Shown here one piece after another: positions 55,005 to 63,787 of a stretch of DNA of 64,000 bases; position 1 is the stretch's first letter, and every line of letters begins with the position of its first letter. Under the pieces are notes generated by a model. It was not told the DNA's origin and searched no databases. It was given only the letters and a program-made list of their open reading frames with translations. The position numbers and the translations under genes were made by a program. Origin of the DNA: Cryobacterium sp. PH31-O1 (GTDB taxonomy: Bacteria; Actinomycetota; Actinomycetes; Actinomycetales; Microbacteriaceae); NCBI RefSeq assembly GCF_030063455.1, contig NZ_JASITB010000001.1, positions 434,001 to 498,000 on the forward strand. The letters run 5' to 3'.

Positions 55005-55763
55005 CTATGCCGTATCAGCGGCGGGCTGGTGGCTCTTGAGTCGATAGCTGACGCCTTTGAGGCTGAGAACGTCGGCGTGGTGCACGATCCGGTCGATCAT
55101 GGCGGAGGCGACGGTCTGGTCACCGAAGACCTCGCCCCACCGGCCGAAGGTTAAATTGCTCGTGAGGATCAGAGATGCATGTTCGTAACGGCTGGCGACG
55201 AGCTGGAAAAACAGGTTTGCGGCGTCCTGGTCAAACGGAATGTAGCCGACTTCGTCGCAGATGAGCACGCTGTATCGGCGCAGCTTTGTGAGTTCTGCGG
55301 CGAGCTTGCCACGGGAGTGGGCTTCCTGCAGTCGAGCGACCCAGCCGGTAGCGGTGTCGAAGAGGACGCGGTGGCCGTGCTTGGCGGCCTGAACGCCCAG
55401 CGCGACGGCGAGGTGAGTCTTGCCGGTGCCGGGCGGTCCGAGGAGCACAACGTTCTTCGCTTCGGTGACGAACGTGCTCGTGCCCAGGTGTGCGAGCAGG
55501 TTCCGGTCGGCGCTTTGTTGGTGGTCGAAGTTGAAGTCCTCGAGGGTCTTGTGGCCGGGGAACCGGGCCGCTTTGATCCGCAGCGCCGCGCCGGATGCTT
55601 CGCGTTCGGACACCTCGCGGGAGAGGACCGCGGCGAGGTATTCCTCGTGGGACCAGCCGGAGTCGCGGGCCTGGTCGCCGAGGCGGCGGAACGCGTCGCC
55701 GATCCGTGGGGCGCGCAGCGCCCGGGCGTAGTACTCGATCTGTGAGGCCGCGGTGCCGCTCAT
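55005..55763 (-). CDS. istB: IS21 helper ATPase IstB
   Basis: A 252-residue AAA+ ATPase that assists IstA. Walker A is LGPPGTGKTHLAV near residue 108, Walker B LICDEVGYIPF near 165. The start MSGTAASQ at 55763 overlaps the istA stop (ATGA). Length is normal for IstB (about 245-260). Confidence 0.95.
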   Translation of the reverse strand: MSGTAASQIEYYARALRAPRIGDAFRRLGDQARDSGWSHEEYLAAVLSREVSEREASGAALRIKAARFPGHKTLEDFNFDHQQSADRNLLAHLGTSTFVTEAKNVVLLGPPGTGKTHLAVALGVQAAKHGHRVLFDTATGWVARLQEAHSRGKLAAELTKLRRYSVLICDEVGYIPFDQDAANLFFQLVASRYEHASLILTSNLTFGRWGEVFGDQTVASAMIDRIVHHADVLSLKGVSYRLKSHQPAADTA

Positions 55764-57004
55764 GCGAACACGTCCAGGTCGGTCAGGTCGGGGCCGGTGT
55801 CGACGCCGAACAGCCGGTCGTAGGAGGCCAGGCTGGCCGTCTCGACGAACGCGACCACCGGTTGGGGGCGGTGATGCCGCAGCGATTGGAACTGGCGCCG
55901 CAGCACGTCGGCCTGCGCGACATGCTCCGAGTCGGTCACCGTCAGCGTGCGGGCCCATTCCCGTTCATGTGATGTGACGTTCACCCCGTTGTGGGTGACG
56001 TTGACCGTGTCCAGGCTTGCGGTCACATCGACGAGCCGGCCGATCATCGCCGGCGCGACGGAGTAGTCGTTAGAGAGCACCCGGACGTAGTAGTCACGCG
56101 GCAAGCGCACTGTGTTGCGAAAGAGCACGTCCGGCGGCACCGGCGACAGCGGGCGCATCGCCGCGCGGTCCTGCTCGATCAGATCCATTGGGCGTGCCCG
56201 CCGGGACCGGGAATGACGTGCGTTGGCCAGCGGCAGCCAGTCAGTGATCTGCTCGTTGAAATCCTGCGGCGACGCGAAGTGCCGCCCCGGCATGAACGAG
56301 GACCGGAAGAACCGGTTGCGGCGCTCGACCATGCCCTTGGACTCCGGGTCGCGGGCTTTGAGCAGCTTGATCTCCGTGCCAAGGGTCCCAGCGAAAGCGG
56401 CGGTGCGTTCGGTGAGTTTGCCCTTCCCAATGCCGGTCTCGTTGTCCCAGGTCAATCGGGGTGGCACCGCACCAGCTGCCTGCAGCAGTGACCACATCCC
56501 GCCGAGCAGGTCCGACGTGGTCCGCGAGGGCAACATGATCGCTTGGAAGAACCCGGAGAACGTCGACGTCATCACCAAGACCGGCGGCGTGCCCTCCTGG
56601 CCATGGCCCACCGGCAGGGGCTCGTGCGGGAACCAGAGGTCGCACTGCACTTGCCGGCCGGGCTCGTGCACCAGCCGATCGGCGGGGTCCGGTGGGACAT
56701 ACTCCGGCCGAATCAAGGCGACCTTGTCTCGGAACACCGATGCCGACCCCAGCCAGCCGACGCGCTCTGCCAACGTCGAGGCCGGCATCCGCGGTGTCAC
56801 GGCCAACAACACCCGAACCTGCGCCGCATACGCGTCAAAACTCGACCCGGTCGACGCCCGCTGGTACTTCGGGAGCCGGTCCGCTTCCAACGCCCGATCG
56901 ACCGTCCCTCGAGAGACTCCGACCAACCGGCCGATCTCCCGCTTCGAGTGCTGGCCCGTTGAAAACAGCTGGCGTATCTTCGCCCAATCATCCATATTGA
57001 TCAC
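55760..57004 (-). CDS. istA: IS21 transposase IstA
   Basis: A 414-residue DDE transposase. The N-terminal HTH (STGQHSKREIGRLVGVSRGTVDRAL) is followed by the rve core with acidic residues in QCDLWFPHEPL, TWDNETGIGKG and the E of ESKGMVERRNRFFRS. The Mu-type C-terminal beta domain (RDYYVRVLSNDYSV) closes it. Full length and intact. Confidence 0.95.
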   Translation of the reverse strand: MINMDDWAKIRQLFSTGQHSKREIGRLVGVSRGTVDRALEADRLPKYQRASTGSSFDAYAAQVRVLLAVTPRMPASTLAERVGWLGSASVFRDKVALIRPEYVPPDPADRLVHEPGRQVQCDLWFPHEPLPVGHGQEGTPPVLVMTSTFSGFFQAIMLPSRTTSDLLGGMWSLLQAAGAVPPRLTWDNETGIGKGKLTERTAAFAGTLGTEIKLLKARDPESKGMVERRNRFFRSSFMPGRHFASPQDFNEQITDWLPLANARHSRSRRARPMDLIEQDRAAMRPLSPVPPDVLFRNTVRLPRDYYVRVLSNDYSVAPAMIGRLVDVTASLDTVNVTHNGVNVTSHEREWARTLTVTDSEHVAQADVLRRQFQSLRHHRPQPVVAFVETASLASYDRLFGVDTGPDLTDLDVFA

Positions 57005-57629
57005 CCTCCATAGTGGCTGGTGGCCCTGTTTTCAATCGGCGATACTGGCCCTATTTTCGGTCGGCGTTAACAGCTGGGCGATGGCCATCAGGGAGGCCGG
57101 GTGGGACCCGCCCTTGCGGAGCCAATTTGTCAACGCCTCCGGGGCGATCTCATACCCGTCCCGGCCGCCAAGCCGGTAAGCATCGACGATGGAACGTTCC
57201 GGCGAGTACAGGCCAATGGTCCCGTCGGTTCCGTCGATGGGCACTTCGGTGCGCCCGAGCATGAATGTCTCCGAATCGACATGGTGCCAGGCGACCGGGG
57301 CCTCAGTGCGCGGGAACCGGGCGCCGCGAGGCAGTGCACTATCTATTCGCGCTGGGATGGCATCAATGATGCCCAGGGTGCGCCAATGCACTCGTGAGGC
57401 ACAATGTCGCATCCGGCCTTCGGGCGGCGATATAGATCAAGTCCAGGTTCGCAGGCGGAAGATCGGCCCTGCGGTACAAGCCTCTGCCGATGCGGTCGAT
57501 GGCACCGCTCTCGCGAAACCGACGCAACTCTCCCGCACCGAGGCCCGCGTCGGCAGCCACAGCCGCTTTGAAAACATGAACGGGCAGATCATCAATCGTC
57601 GCCATGAGGGGCCGCCTTTCTCCGAGTAT

Positions 57630-58456
57630 CAAGCAATGCGGCGAATCGAGTGCTCAGTTTTGGGGTGGGGCTAACGCCCAGCACCGTGACCGGTCCTTAA
57701 GACGACCGTGCCGGTCACCTCGATCACCATGCCCTGCGGAGGATCATGAACATCGCACGGACGCAAAGCGAGGGCCTCGCCAATCCTGAGCGCCGATCCC
57801 AGAAGTATTTCCAGAATGTCCCGGACCTGCCCGTCGGGTTTTGGGCCGAGAACGTCGGGGCCGGTGCGCCAGGTCGCTGCCGCGTGGCGGATGGCCGCGA
57901 TCTGTTTCAAGGTCAACGCCTCCGGAGTGCCTTTGGGCTTCTTCAGCTGCGAGGTGCCCTCGACGGAGTTTCGTGGGATCGCGTCGTAGCGCAGCGCGAA
58001 ACCGAACAGGAGATTCAGCAAGGTTCCCGAATGCTTCGCCCGGGAGTACGACACGGCCAGTTCCGACTTCAGAAAGCGTTCCACGCGACCGGTCGTGATC
58101 TCCCCCAATGTGAAGTATTGGAACGCGGGCAGCACATGCAGGCCGATATCGTCGCGTTAGTTCTCTTTGGTTTGCTCCACAAGGTCCTGCAGTTCAAGAT
58201 CTGCCAGACACAGCGCCATTAGGTCACCGAAGGAACTGCTGAGCGAGAGCATCCCGGACTTTCCATAGCCGGAGCGATTCAGCAGTCGCAATTTCAGATT
58301 CGCCTTGGCTGCGGATTGAGATTTGCCGCGTGCGGTTACTACCCGCAGGCGCCCATCGGCATCCCTGTAACGTCCGGCAACACGGCACCGGCCGGTTTGG
58401 CGGCGAACGCTGATCTGCCCGTACGTGCCAATAGCCGTGTGAGGGCGACCAGCCAT
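57630..58456 (-). pseudogene. Island tyrosine integrase, truncated
   Basis: Starts MAGRPHTAIGTYGQISV (58456), with the arm-binding/AP2-like part up to residue 100. A TAA at 58157-58159 follows QTKEN and the frame goes on with DDIGLHVLPAFQYFTLGEI, the core-binding domain, then GSALRIGEALALRPCDV with the first catalytic arginine. A TAG at 57671-57673 follows GAGR, then PHPKTEHSIRRIA, and the frame ends at 57630. The second half of the catalytic domain (HxxR and tyrosine) is gone. The gene overlaps xis (TAATG). Confidence 0.85.
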
Positions 58457-58689
58457 TACCCTCGCCCCACCCGCGATCGCAGTTCGTCTTCTTCTTCCAA
58501 ACGACGAAGCCACGCCTCGACCTCGGACGCCCGAAATTTCACCTCGCGGCCGATACGGAAGCCGTGTGGACCGCGACCATGATGGCGCAGGTCGTAGATC
58601 GTCTGGATGGGGACGCCGAGACGCGCCGCCAGATCGGAGATAGAAAGAACCGATTCGAAGTCGCTGGAAGGAAAAGTTTCAGTAATCAT
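58456..58689 (-). CDS. Excisionase-like HTH protein
   Basis: A 77-residue protein with the MerR/excisionase-type HTH: SISDLAARLGVPIQTIYDLRHHGRGPHGFRIG starts at about residue 16, followed by EVKFRASEVEAWLRRLE. It directs excision with the neighbouring integrase in related elements. It overlaps the integrase start, so both were one unit. Since the integrase is dead, excision in cis is unlikely. Confidence 0.82.
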   Translation of the reverse strand: MITETFPSSDFESVLSISDLAARLGVPIQTIYDLRHHGRGPHGFRIGREVKFRASEVEAWLRRLEEEDELRSRVGRG

Positions 58690-58770
58690 ACCTACGAGGT
58701 GTGCAAGCGATTCCGAACCCGCCCGGGAACACCTCGAGGCCATTCGAGAAACGTGAGTACGAGAGCAAAA

Positions 58771-58832
58771 AGTGTCGAATAAACGTCGAACGGTCATTCC
58801 AAATCCCTTGATTGGGTTTTGGAATGACCGTT
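58771..58832. other. Inverted repeat and candidate integrase arm site
   Basis: AGTGTCGAATA then GTCGA (58771-58788) recurs at 31041-31058 near the other end of the island. Beside it a 15-bp perfect inverted repeat (58789-58803 with 58818-58832) could be a terminator before the tRNA or part of the attachment region. Confidence 0.45.
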
Positions 58833-58844
58833 TGATCACCACTA

Positions 58845-58876
58845 TCTGTGGATCCGAGGGGATTCGAACCCCTGAC
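58845..58876. other. Right attachment repeat within tRNA-Ala
   Basis: Identical over 32 bases to 30843-30874. It covers the T arm and acceptor 3' strand of the intact tRNA. Confidence 0.92.
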
Positions 58877-58921
58877 CCCCTGCATGCCATGCAGGTGCGC
58901 TACCAGCTGCGCCACGGACCC
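58849..58921 (-). tRNA. tRNA-Ala (anticodon GGC)
   Basis: A 73-base cloverleaf: acceptor GGGTCCG with CGGATCC, D arm stem GCGC, anticodon stem CCTGC/GCAGG with loop ATGGCAT (anticodon GGC), T arm AGGGG-TTCGAAT-CCCCT, discriminator A. CCA is not encoded. Its 3' half is the integration site of the island. Confidence 0.95.
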
Positions 58922-58994
58922 AGATTGTTGTTTCGAATCTCTCCGAAACAACTTTGTTAGCTTACAACACAGAATGTGATCTGCGAAACCGAAG

Positions 58995-59408
58995 CTACTC
59001 CCCGACCTCATCGGAGACCACTTCGGCAGCGACTTCTGCCGTCACCTTGGAGGGGATACCGGTCGGGACCACCGGGCAGTCCTTCCAGAGGCGCTCGAGG
59101 GAGTAGTACTGACGCTCTTCCTCGTGGAAGACGTGCACGACCAGGTCACCGAAGTCCACGAGCACCCAACGGCCGGCAGCGCGTCCCTCGCGGCGCAGCG
59201 GCTTGTGGCCTGCCTCGATCAGTTTGTCTTCGATCTCACCGGCGATGGCGACGACGTTACGCTCGGAGCGCCCCGTGACGATAAAGAAAATGTCGGCCAG
59301 GGGAAGCGGGTTCGAGACGTCGAGGGCTACCAGGTCTTCTCCTCCCTTGGAATCGGCGGCGGCAACGGCGATGGAGAGCAGCTCGAGGGCGTGAGGTGAA
59401 GTGGTCAT
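58995..59408 (-). CDS. rsfS: Ribosomal silencing factor RsfS
   Basis: A 137-residue protein of the RsfS/Iojap family that binds L14 (uL14) of the large subunit and blocks subunit joining in stationary phase. Landmarks are GGEDLVALDVSNPLPLADIFFIVTG is the start of the fold, and EGRAAGRWVLVDFGDLVVHVF near 85. The tail is acidic. It follows nadD and an unknown gene in the conserved nadD-rsfS order. Confidence 0.95.
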   Translation of the reverse strand: MTTSPHALELLSIAVAAADSKGGEDLVALDVSNPLPLADIFFIVTGRSERNVVAIAGEIEDKLIEAGHKPLRREGRAAGRWVLVDFGDLVVHVFHEEERQYYSLERLWKDCPVVPTGIPSKVTAEVAAEVVSDEVGE

Positions 59409-59532
59409 GAATGAATCCTTGAGATTGTGCCGCGGGGCGTGAATGCGCTCGCAGCGATGCTAACGGGAAGGAAAGTAGGCGAGCCACACGGGCTCGCGAA
59501 GCAGAAGAGGGTGGAGCACCGACCGGAGATCA

Positions 59533-60573
59533 CTAGTAGGCGCCCGACAGGTAGCCAATAACGAAGAGCGCCAGAACGCTGACAGCCAGAACAGCCGTTG
59601 TTATGACCAGGATCATCGGAAGCGACGCGCGCTGTTTCTTCGGCGGGGTCAACATTCCCCGCGTGGAAGCGTGGGTGCTGACCGCACGACTGGCGCTGAC
59701 CGGGGCCGAGTCCCCGCCCAGCTGATCGGCATCGAGCTGGTCCATCATGTGGTCCATCTCCGACGAATCAAACAGGTTCGGGTGGGCGCCGGTCGAGCCG
59801 AGACTGCGCGGCAGGTCGAATGACCCGGTGATCATGATTTCGCCGGTGTTGGAGATCGGGCTCGCGTTGCTGGGCTGGTGGGGAATCGACGGCAGAATCA
59901 GCGCATTCGTGGTGATTGGTATGCCACCGGCCCCGATACCGCGGTTGATCAGTTCGTCGAGGGACTGATCGGACTGTGCCCGCTCGACCCGTGGAGCATC
60001 CTCATCGACGGACCAGTGCCCGATGGGCCGCGCCCAGGCGGCATCCGCGTTGGATGGCTGCTCGCCCGAACGGGTCGGCTCGGTTACGATCGGCTCGGCA
60101 AACATCTGCTCGGATTCGACGAGCGGGGCGGCGGACTCCGTCGGTTCGGGCTCGATCAGCTCGGCCTCGACCTGCTCAGCGTCAGCGGGCGCAGCGTCGG
60201 AAACGTCCGGCACCGCCAGTTCCTCACGCGCGTGCAGGGCGCGCAGTTCCCGGCGGCTCAGGGTGTGCGGCGCAGAAACCGGAGCCAGCGGGGCAGGATC
60301 GGCCGCGGCGGGAGTCGCCGGGGCGGTGGGGTCGTTAGGCTGCGCCTGCTCGCTCGGTGCGTCCGCCTCCGGAATGGTGTGGTGCGGGTTCGAATGCCGT
60401 GACGACGGGGAGGATGACGGGGTGAAGGCGGCCGGCCGAAGCGCGGCCGGTGCCAGCGCGGGAACCTCAAGGGTGGGAATGTCCTCGTGTGCCACGGCAC
60501 CGTCTTCGTCGTGGTCGCGGGCGAGTTCGCGCGCCTGACGTCGGCTGAGCGGCTGAGGGTCTCCCAACGTCAT
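59533..60573 (-). CDS. Membrane-anchored protein of unknown function between nadD and rsfS
   Basis: A 346-residue, low-complexity, Pro/Ala/Glu-rich protein with one C-terminal helix ([25 protein letters not shown] contains it, about 320-342) and almost no residues after, so most of the chain is cytosolic. Two short basic boxes LSRR occur, at the N-terminus ([12 protein letters not shown]) and near residue 105 ([13 protein letters not shown]); such boxes are common in Microbacteriaceae. It overlaps nadD by four bases. No known family. Confidence 0.7.
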   Translation of the reverse strand: MTLGDPQPLSRRQARELARDHDEDGAVAHEDIPTLEVPALAPAALRPAAFTPSSSPSSRHSNPHHTIPEADAPSEQAQPNDPTAPATPAAADPAPLAPVSAPHTLSRRELRALHAREELAVPDVSDAAPADAEQVEAELIEPEPTESAAPLVESEQMFAEPIVTEPTRSGEQPSNADAAWARPIGHWSVDEDAPRVERAQSDQSLDELINRGIGAGGIPITTNALILPSIPHQPSNASPISNTGEIMITGSFDLPRSLGSTGAHPNLFDSSEMDHMMDQLDADQLGGDSAPVSASRAVSTHASTRGMLTPPKKQRASLPMILVITTAVLAVSVLALFVIGYLSGAY

Positions 60574-61163
60574 GCCACACTCCGATACAGATGATGCTTT
60601 GAGATATACTGGACGACCCCGTCGGGGACCAGATACCAGACCGGGAATCCCCGATTGACCCGTGCCCGGCAGTCAGTGGACGAAATAGCCAGTGCCGGAA
60701 CTTCTAATAAGCTTACGTCTTGGTTCGGCAAACCCGAAACGCTCAGCTCATGGCCCGGACGACTCACAGCGACGAAGTGCGCCAGCAGCCAGAGTTCGCG
60801 CACATCTTTCCAGCCGAGAATCTGGGTGATCGCATCCGCTCCGGTGATGAAGAACAGCTCGGCGTTCGGACGCTCCTCGTGCAGATCGCGCAGCGTGTCA
60901 ATTGTGTAAGTCGGCCCGACCCGGTCGATATCAACCCGACTCACGGTGAACCGCGGATTGGATGCGGTCGCGATAACGGTCATCAGATACCGATGTTCGC
61001 CCCTGGTCACGCCGCTCTTCTGCCACGGCTGCCCGGTCGGCACGAAGATGACCTCGTCGAGGTCAAAGCTCTGCGCGACCTCACTGGCGGCGACGAGGTG
61101 CCCATGGTGAATGGGGTCAAACGTTCCGCCCATCACGCCGATGCGCGGCCGCCGAACTGTCAC
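60570..61163 (-). CDS. nadD: Nicotinate-nucleotide adenylyltransferase
   Basis: A 197-residue NAD biosynthesis enzyme. [11 protein letters not shown] (residues 12-22) is the HxGH nucleotidyl-transfer motif, and [10 protein letters not shown] near 166 the ISSTxxR motif. The length is normal. It lies upstream of the membrane-anchored gene and rsfS. Confidence 0.95.
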   Translation of the reverse strand: MTVRRPRIGVMGGTFDPIHHGHLVAASEVAQSFDLDEVIFVPTGQPWQKSGVTRGEHRYLMTVIATASNPRFTVSRVDIDRVGPTYTIDTLRDLHEERPNAELFFITGADAITQILGWKDVRELWLLAHFVAVSRPGHELSVSGLPNQDVSLLEVPALAISSTDCRARVNRGFPVWYLVPDGVVQYISKHHLYRSVA

Positions 61164-61178
61164 GTAAAAACCAGGCTT

Positions 61179-61394
61179 CTAGTGGCCACCGGTGGTGGAC
61201 GTACCGCCGTGTCCGCCGTGCGCGGCAGCGTAGGCGTCAGCCTTGCCACTGTGGCGGTTGGCGACCTCGCGAAAGCTCCATAGAACGACGCCGAGGGCCA
61301 GAAACAGCACGGCCGCAACCATCGGGTAGACGATGAGCGGCAACGGAAGGGCGATGTGCTCGACCTCGGTCAGCACGGCACTCATAAAAGACAT
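61179..61394 (-). CDS. Small membrane protein upstream of nadD, 71 residues
   Basis: One helix (about residues 15-38, LPLIVYPMVAAVLFLALGVVLW) followed by a His/Gly-rich tail (HGGHGG). GGAG five bases before ATG 61394 supports this start. It is conserved in position in Microbacteriaceae beside nadD as far as I recall, with unknown function; the Gly/His tail could bind metal. Confidence 0.65.
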   Translation of the reverse strand: MSFMSAVLTEVEHIALPLPLIVYPMVAAVLFLALGVVLWSFREVANRHSGKADAYAAAHGGHGGTSTTGGH

Positions 61395-61525
61395 CGGTTC
61401 TCCATTCACGGGCCGCACCGGTCAGGCGCGGCTTGAGGTGGCTGCGACGGGTCGCGGGCCTGACGGCTCACGCCGTCGCCCTATTCTAGCCGGACCCCAG
61501 CATCTGACTGCACCTGGGCCCGCAC

Positions 61526-62794
61526 CTAGGCCCGCACCTGTCCGGTGCCGCGTACGATCCACTTTGTGCTGGTCAGCTCGGGCAAACCCATCGGCCCTCT
61601 GGCGTGCAGCTTCTGGGTGGAAATGCCGACCTCGGCGCCGAAGCCAAATTCGCCGCCGTCGGTGAACCGGGTCGAGGTGTTGACCATGACCGCGGCCGAA
61701 TCGATCTCATTCAGGAAGCGCTCGGCGTTCTGCAGGTCGTTGGTGATGATCGACTCGGTGTGTCCCGTGGAATAGCGCCGAATGTGGGCGATCGCCTCGT
61801 CGAGCGAATCCACGATCGCCACCGAGATGTCAAGGCTCATGTATTCCGTGCCCCAGTCGTCATCGGTCGCCGGGACCGCGGTGGGATAGAGCGCGCGCGT
61901 GCGAGCATCCGCGTGAATCGTGACACCGGATGCCGCCAGCTTGGCCAGCACATCGGGAAGCAGCCGTTCGGCAGCGCTGCGGTGCACGAGCAGAGTTTCA
62001 AGGGCGTTGCAGACGCTCGGCCGGTGGGTCTTGGAGTTGTGCACGATGTCGATCGCCCATTGTTTTGTCGCCGTCTCGTCGAGAAAAACGTGCACGACGC
62101 CCGCGCCGGTCTCAATAACCGGCACCTGGGACTCGGTCACCACGGTCTGGATGAGGTTCGCGCTTCCCCGCGGTATGAGTACGTCGATGTAGCCGCGCGC
62201 TTTCATGAGCTCGGTGGCTCCGGCCCGGCCGAAGGGATCGATGGTCTGCACCGAGTCAGGATTGAGCCCGGCCGCGGTGAGGGCAGCCTGCACGAGGTCG
62301 ACGAGCACGCGGTTGCTGTTCTCAGCAGCAGAGCCGCCGCGCAGCACCACCGCATTGCCGCTCTTCAGCGCGAGCGCGGCGAGGTCGACAGTGACGTTGG
62401 GGCGAGCCTCATAAATAACGCCGATAACGCCGAAGGGAACGCGCACCTGGCTGATCTTGATGCCGTTGGGCAGGCTGCTGCCGCGCACGACCTGACCGAC
62501 CGGGTCGGTGAGTAAGGCGATCTGCTCGACGGAATCAGCCAGTGCTGCGATACGGGGCGCATCGAGCTTGAGACGGTCGAGCAGACCGTCACTGAGACCG
62601 TTGGTGGCCCCGGCGGCGAGATCCATCTGGTTGGCCGTGACGATCTGATCGACGTGGTCGCGCAGCGACTGGGCGACCAGCTTGAGCGCTATATTCTTAA
62701 CTTCCGTCGGCGCCGAAGCGAGCGACAAAGAGGCCGTACGAGCAGCCTCGAGGGTGGGCGTGAGCTGGGCGACATCGTTCAGTGACTGCAACAT
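61526..62794 (-). CDS. proA: Glutamate-5-semialdehyde dehydrogenase (gamma-glutamyl phosphate reductase)
   Basis: A 422-residue enzyme that reduces gamma-glutamyl phosphate in proline synthesis. PFGVIGVIYEARPNVT near residue 120 and the catalytic cysteine in RPSVCNALETLL near 258 identify it; GGEFGFGAEVGISTQKLHARGP near 385 is the C-terminal signature. Acts with ProB upstream. Confidence 0.95.
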   Translation of the reverse strand: MLQSLNDVAQLTPTLEAARTASLSLASAPTEVKNIALKLVAQSLRDHVDQIVTANQMDLAAGATNGLSDGLLDRLKLDAPRIAALADSVEQIALLTDPVGQVVRGSSLPNGIKISQVRVPFGVIGVIYEARPNVTVDLAALALKSGNAVVLRGGSAAENSNRVLVDLVQAALTAAGLNPDSVQTIDPFGRAGATELMKARGYIDVLIPRGSANLIQTVVTESQVPVIETGAGVVHVFLDETATKQWAIDIVHNSKTHRPSVCNALETLLVHRSAAERLLPDVLAKLAASGVTIHADARTRALYPTAVPATDDDWGTEYMSLDISVAIVDSLDEAIAHIRRYSTGHTESIITNDLQNAERFLNEIDSAAVMVNTSTRFTDGGEFGFGAEVGISTQKLHARGPMGLPELTSTKWIVRGTGQVRA

Positions 62795-62840
62795 GCCCTC
62801 CAGTTTACCGGAGGGGATGGTCAGGGACTATTTCGGGTTG

Positions 62841-63647
62841 CTAGGGCAAGCGGAGGGCTGATGGCGCGGCCGATGGTTCGAACCAGGTTCCAACCGGTTC
62901 GCCGCGCAGCGCCTCGGCTACCAGCGTGGTTGCGGTGACGAGCACAGCGGTACCGGCCTGAGCGGCGATCCGGGCGGCCGAAATCTTGGTGCTCGCTCCC
63001 CCGGTGCCGACACCGTTGACCTTGGTCGCGCCGAATTCCATACCCACGAGCGGATCACCGGAGGCGACATGGTTGATGCGCTCGGCGCCGGGCAGGTGCG
63101 GTGGGCAGGTGTAGAGGGCATCAACGTCGCTGAGTAGCACGAGCAGGTCGGCGCCGATCAGAATAGCGACGAGGGCGGCGAGCCGGTCATTGTCACCGAA
63201 TCGAATCTCGTGCGTCGCCACCGTGTCGTTCTCGTTTACGATCGGCAGGATACGCAGCGCCATCAGGCGTTCCATCGCCCGCTGGGCGTTACCGCGGTGG
63301 GTGGCGTTGTCGAGATCGCTCGCCGTGAGCAGCACCTGGCCGGCGACAATGTCATAGCGGTCGAGGCTGTCCTGGTACCGAAAAATCAAAAGATTTTGGC
63401 CAACGGATGCCGCAGCCTGCTGGGTGGCCAGGTCGGTGGGTCGTTCCTGCAGTTGCAGGTACGGCATGCCGATCGCGATCGCACCCGATGACACCAGGAT
63501 GACTTCGGTGCCGCGCCCGTGCGCTTCGGCGAGGGCGTCGACGAGCGGTGCGATCTGCCCGGCGTTCTCACCGCTGATAGAGGAGGAACCGACTTTGACA
63601 ACAATGCGAGCCGCGGAACGAACGACCTGCTGCGAGTGCACCCTCAT
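62841..63647 (-). CDS. proB: Glutamate 5-kinase
   Basis: A 268-residue amino-acid kinase that makes gamma-glutamyl phosphate. IVVKVGSSSI (residues 15-24) is the nucleotide loop, LVSSGAIAIGM near 52 and NENDTVATHEIRFGDND near 140 the glutamate site, and GVGTGGASTKI near 218. It lacks the C-terminal PUA domain of the E. coli enzyme. A second copy lies just upstream. Confidence 0.92.
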   Translation of the reverse strand: MRVHSQQVVRSAARIVVKVGSSSISGENAGQIAPLVDALAEAHGRGTEVILVSSGAIAIGMPYLQLQERPTDLATQQAAASVGQNLLIFRYQDSLDRYDIVAGQVLLTASDLDNATHRGNAQRAMERLMALRILPIVNENDTVATHEIRFGDNDRLAALVAILIGADLLVLLSDVDALYTCPPHLPGAERINHVASGDPLVGMEFGATKVNGVGTGGASTKISAARIAAQAGTAVLVTATTLVAEALRGEPVGTWFEPSAAPSALRLP

Positions 63648-63787
63648 TGGAAGATGCTTCTTCGGCTGAGCACACTCACGCTGAAACCATCGACGACGCG
63701 CAACCCCACAAGCAACTGGCCCTCCGCCACGAATTATGGACGCGCGATGCGACCATCGGCAGTTTAGCGCAGCCGACCCGCACCCAC

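Larger units (their letters stand above)
54937..57072. mobile_element. IS21-family insertion sequence (2136 bp)
   Basis: Imperfect terminal inverted repeats beginning TGTTAACGCCGA at both ends. Inside each end the motif around AAAACAGGNCCA is repeated (54953-54962 and 54977-54986 at the left; two copies at 57021-57056 at the right), as expected for multiple transposase binding sites. A 5-bp target duplication GCTGG flanks it (54932-54936 and 57073-57077). istA and istB are intact, so it may be active. Confidence 0.93.
54864..57605 (-). pseudogene. AbiEi-type antitoxin gene, frameshifted and cut by IS21
   Basis: The N-terminal part (MATIDDLPVHVFKAAV from 57605, then GRGLYRRADLPPANLDL, LCLTSALAH) is the winged-HTH AbiEi antitoxin type. 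A one-base excess in a CCC run near 57374-57377 shifts the frame; it continues as IPARIDSALPRGARF and ends SLMAIAQ at 57073. After removing the IS21 element and one copy of its target repeat, the frame resumes at 54936 as QLPRASGPLRQALELL and stops at 54864-54866. Both lesions kill the gene. No AbiEii nucleotidyltransferase toxin gene is left beside it. Confidence 0.82.
30843..58876. mobile_element. tRNA-Ala-associated genomic island, about 28 kb
   Basis: Bounded by 32-bp direct repeats derived from the 3' end of tRNA-Ala(GGC). A tyrosine integrase gene, now decayed, and an excisionase-like gene lie next to the intact tRNA, the usual order for such elements. The cargo is efflux, hydrolase and regulator genes with IS elements; there are no conjugation or phage structural genes, so it resembles a decayed integrative element rather than an ICE or prophage. 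The integrase has lost its C-terminal catalytic half, so the island is probably fixed. Confidence 0.88.

Noticed and set aside
40729..58159. In-frame stop codons as recoding (selenocysteine, readthrough)
   Set aside because: All three stop types occur, there are no recoding structures, and several genes carry additional frameshifts; gene decay is simpler.
30843..58876. Prophage or conjugative element
   Set aside because: No capsid, tail, terminase, relaxase, FtsK-type or type IV secretion genes were seen.
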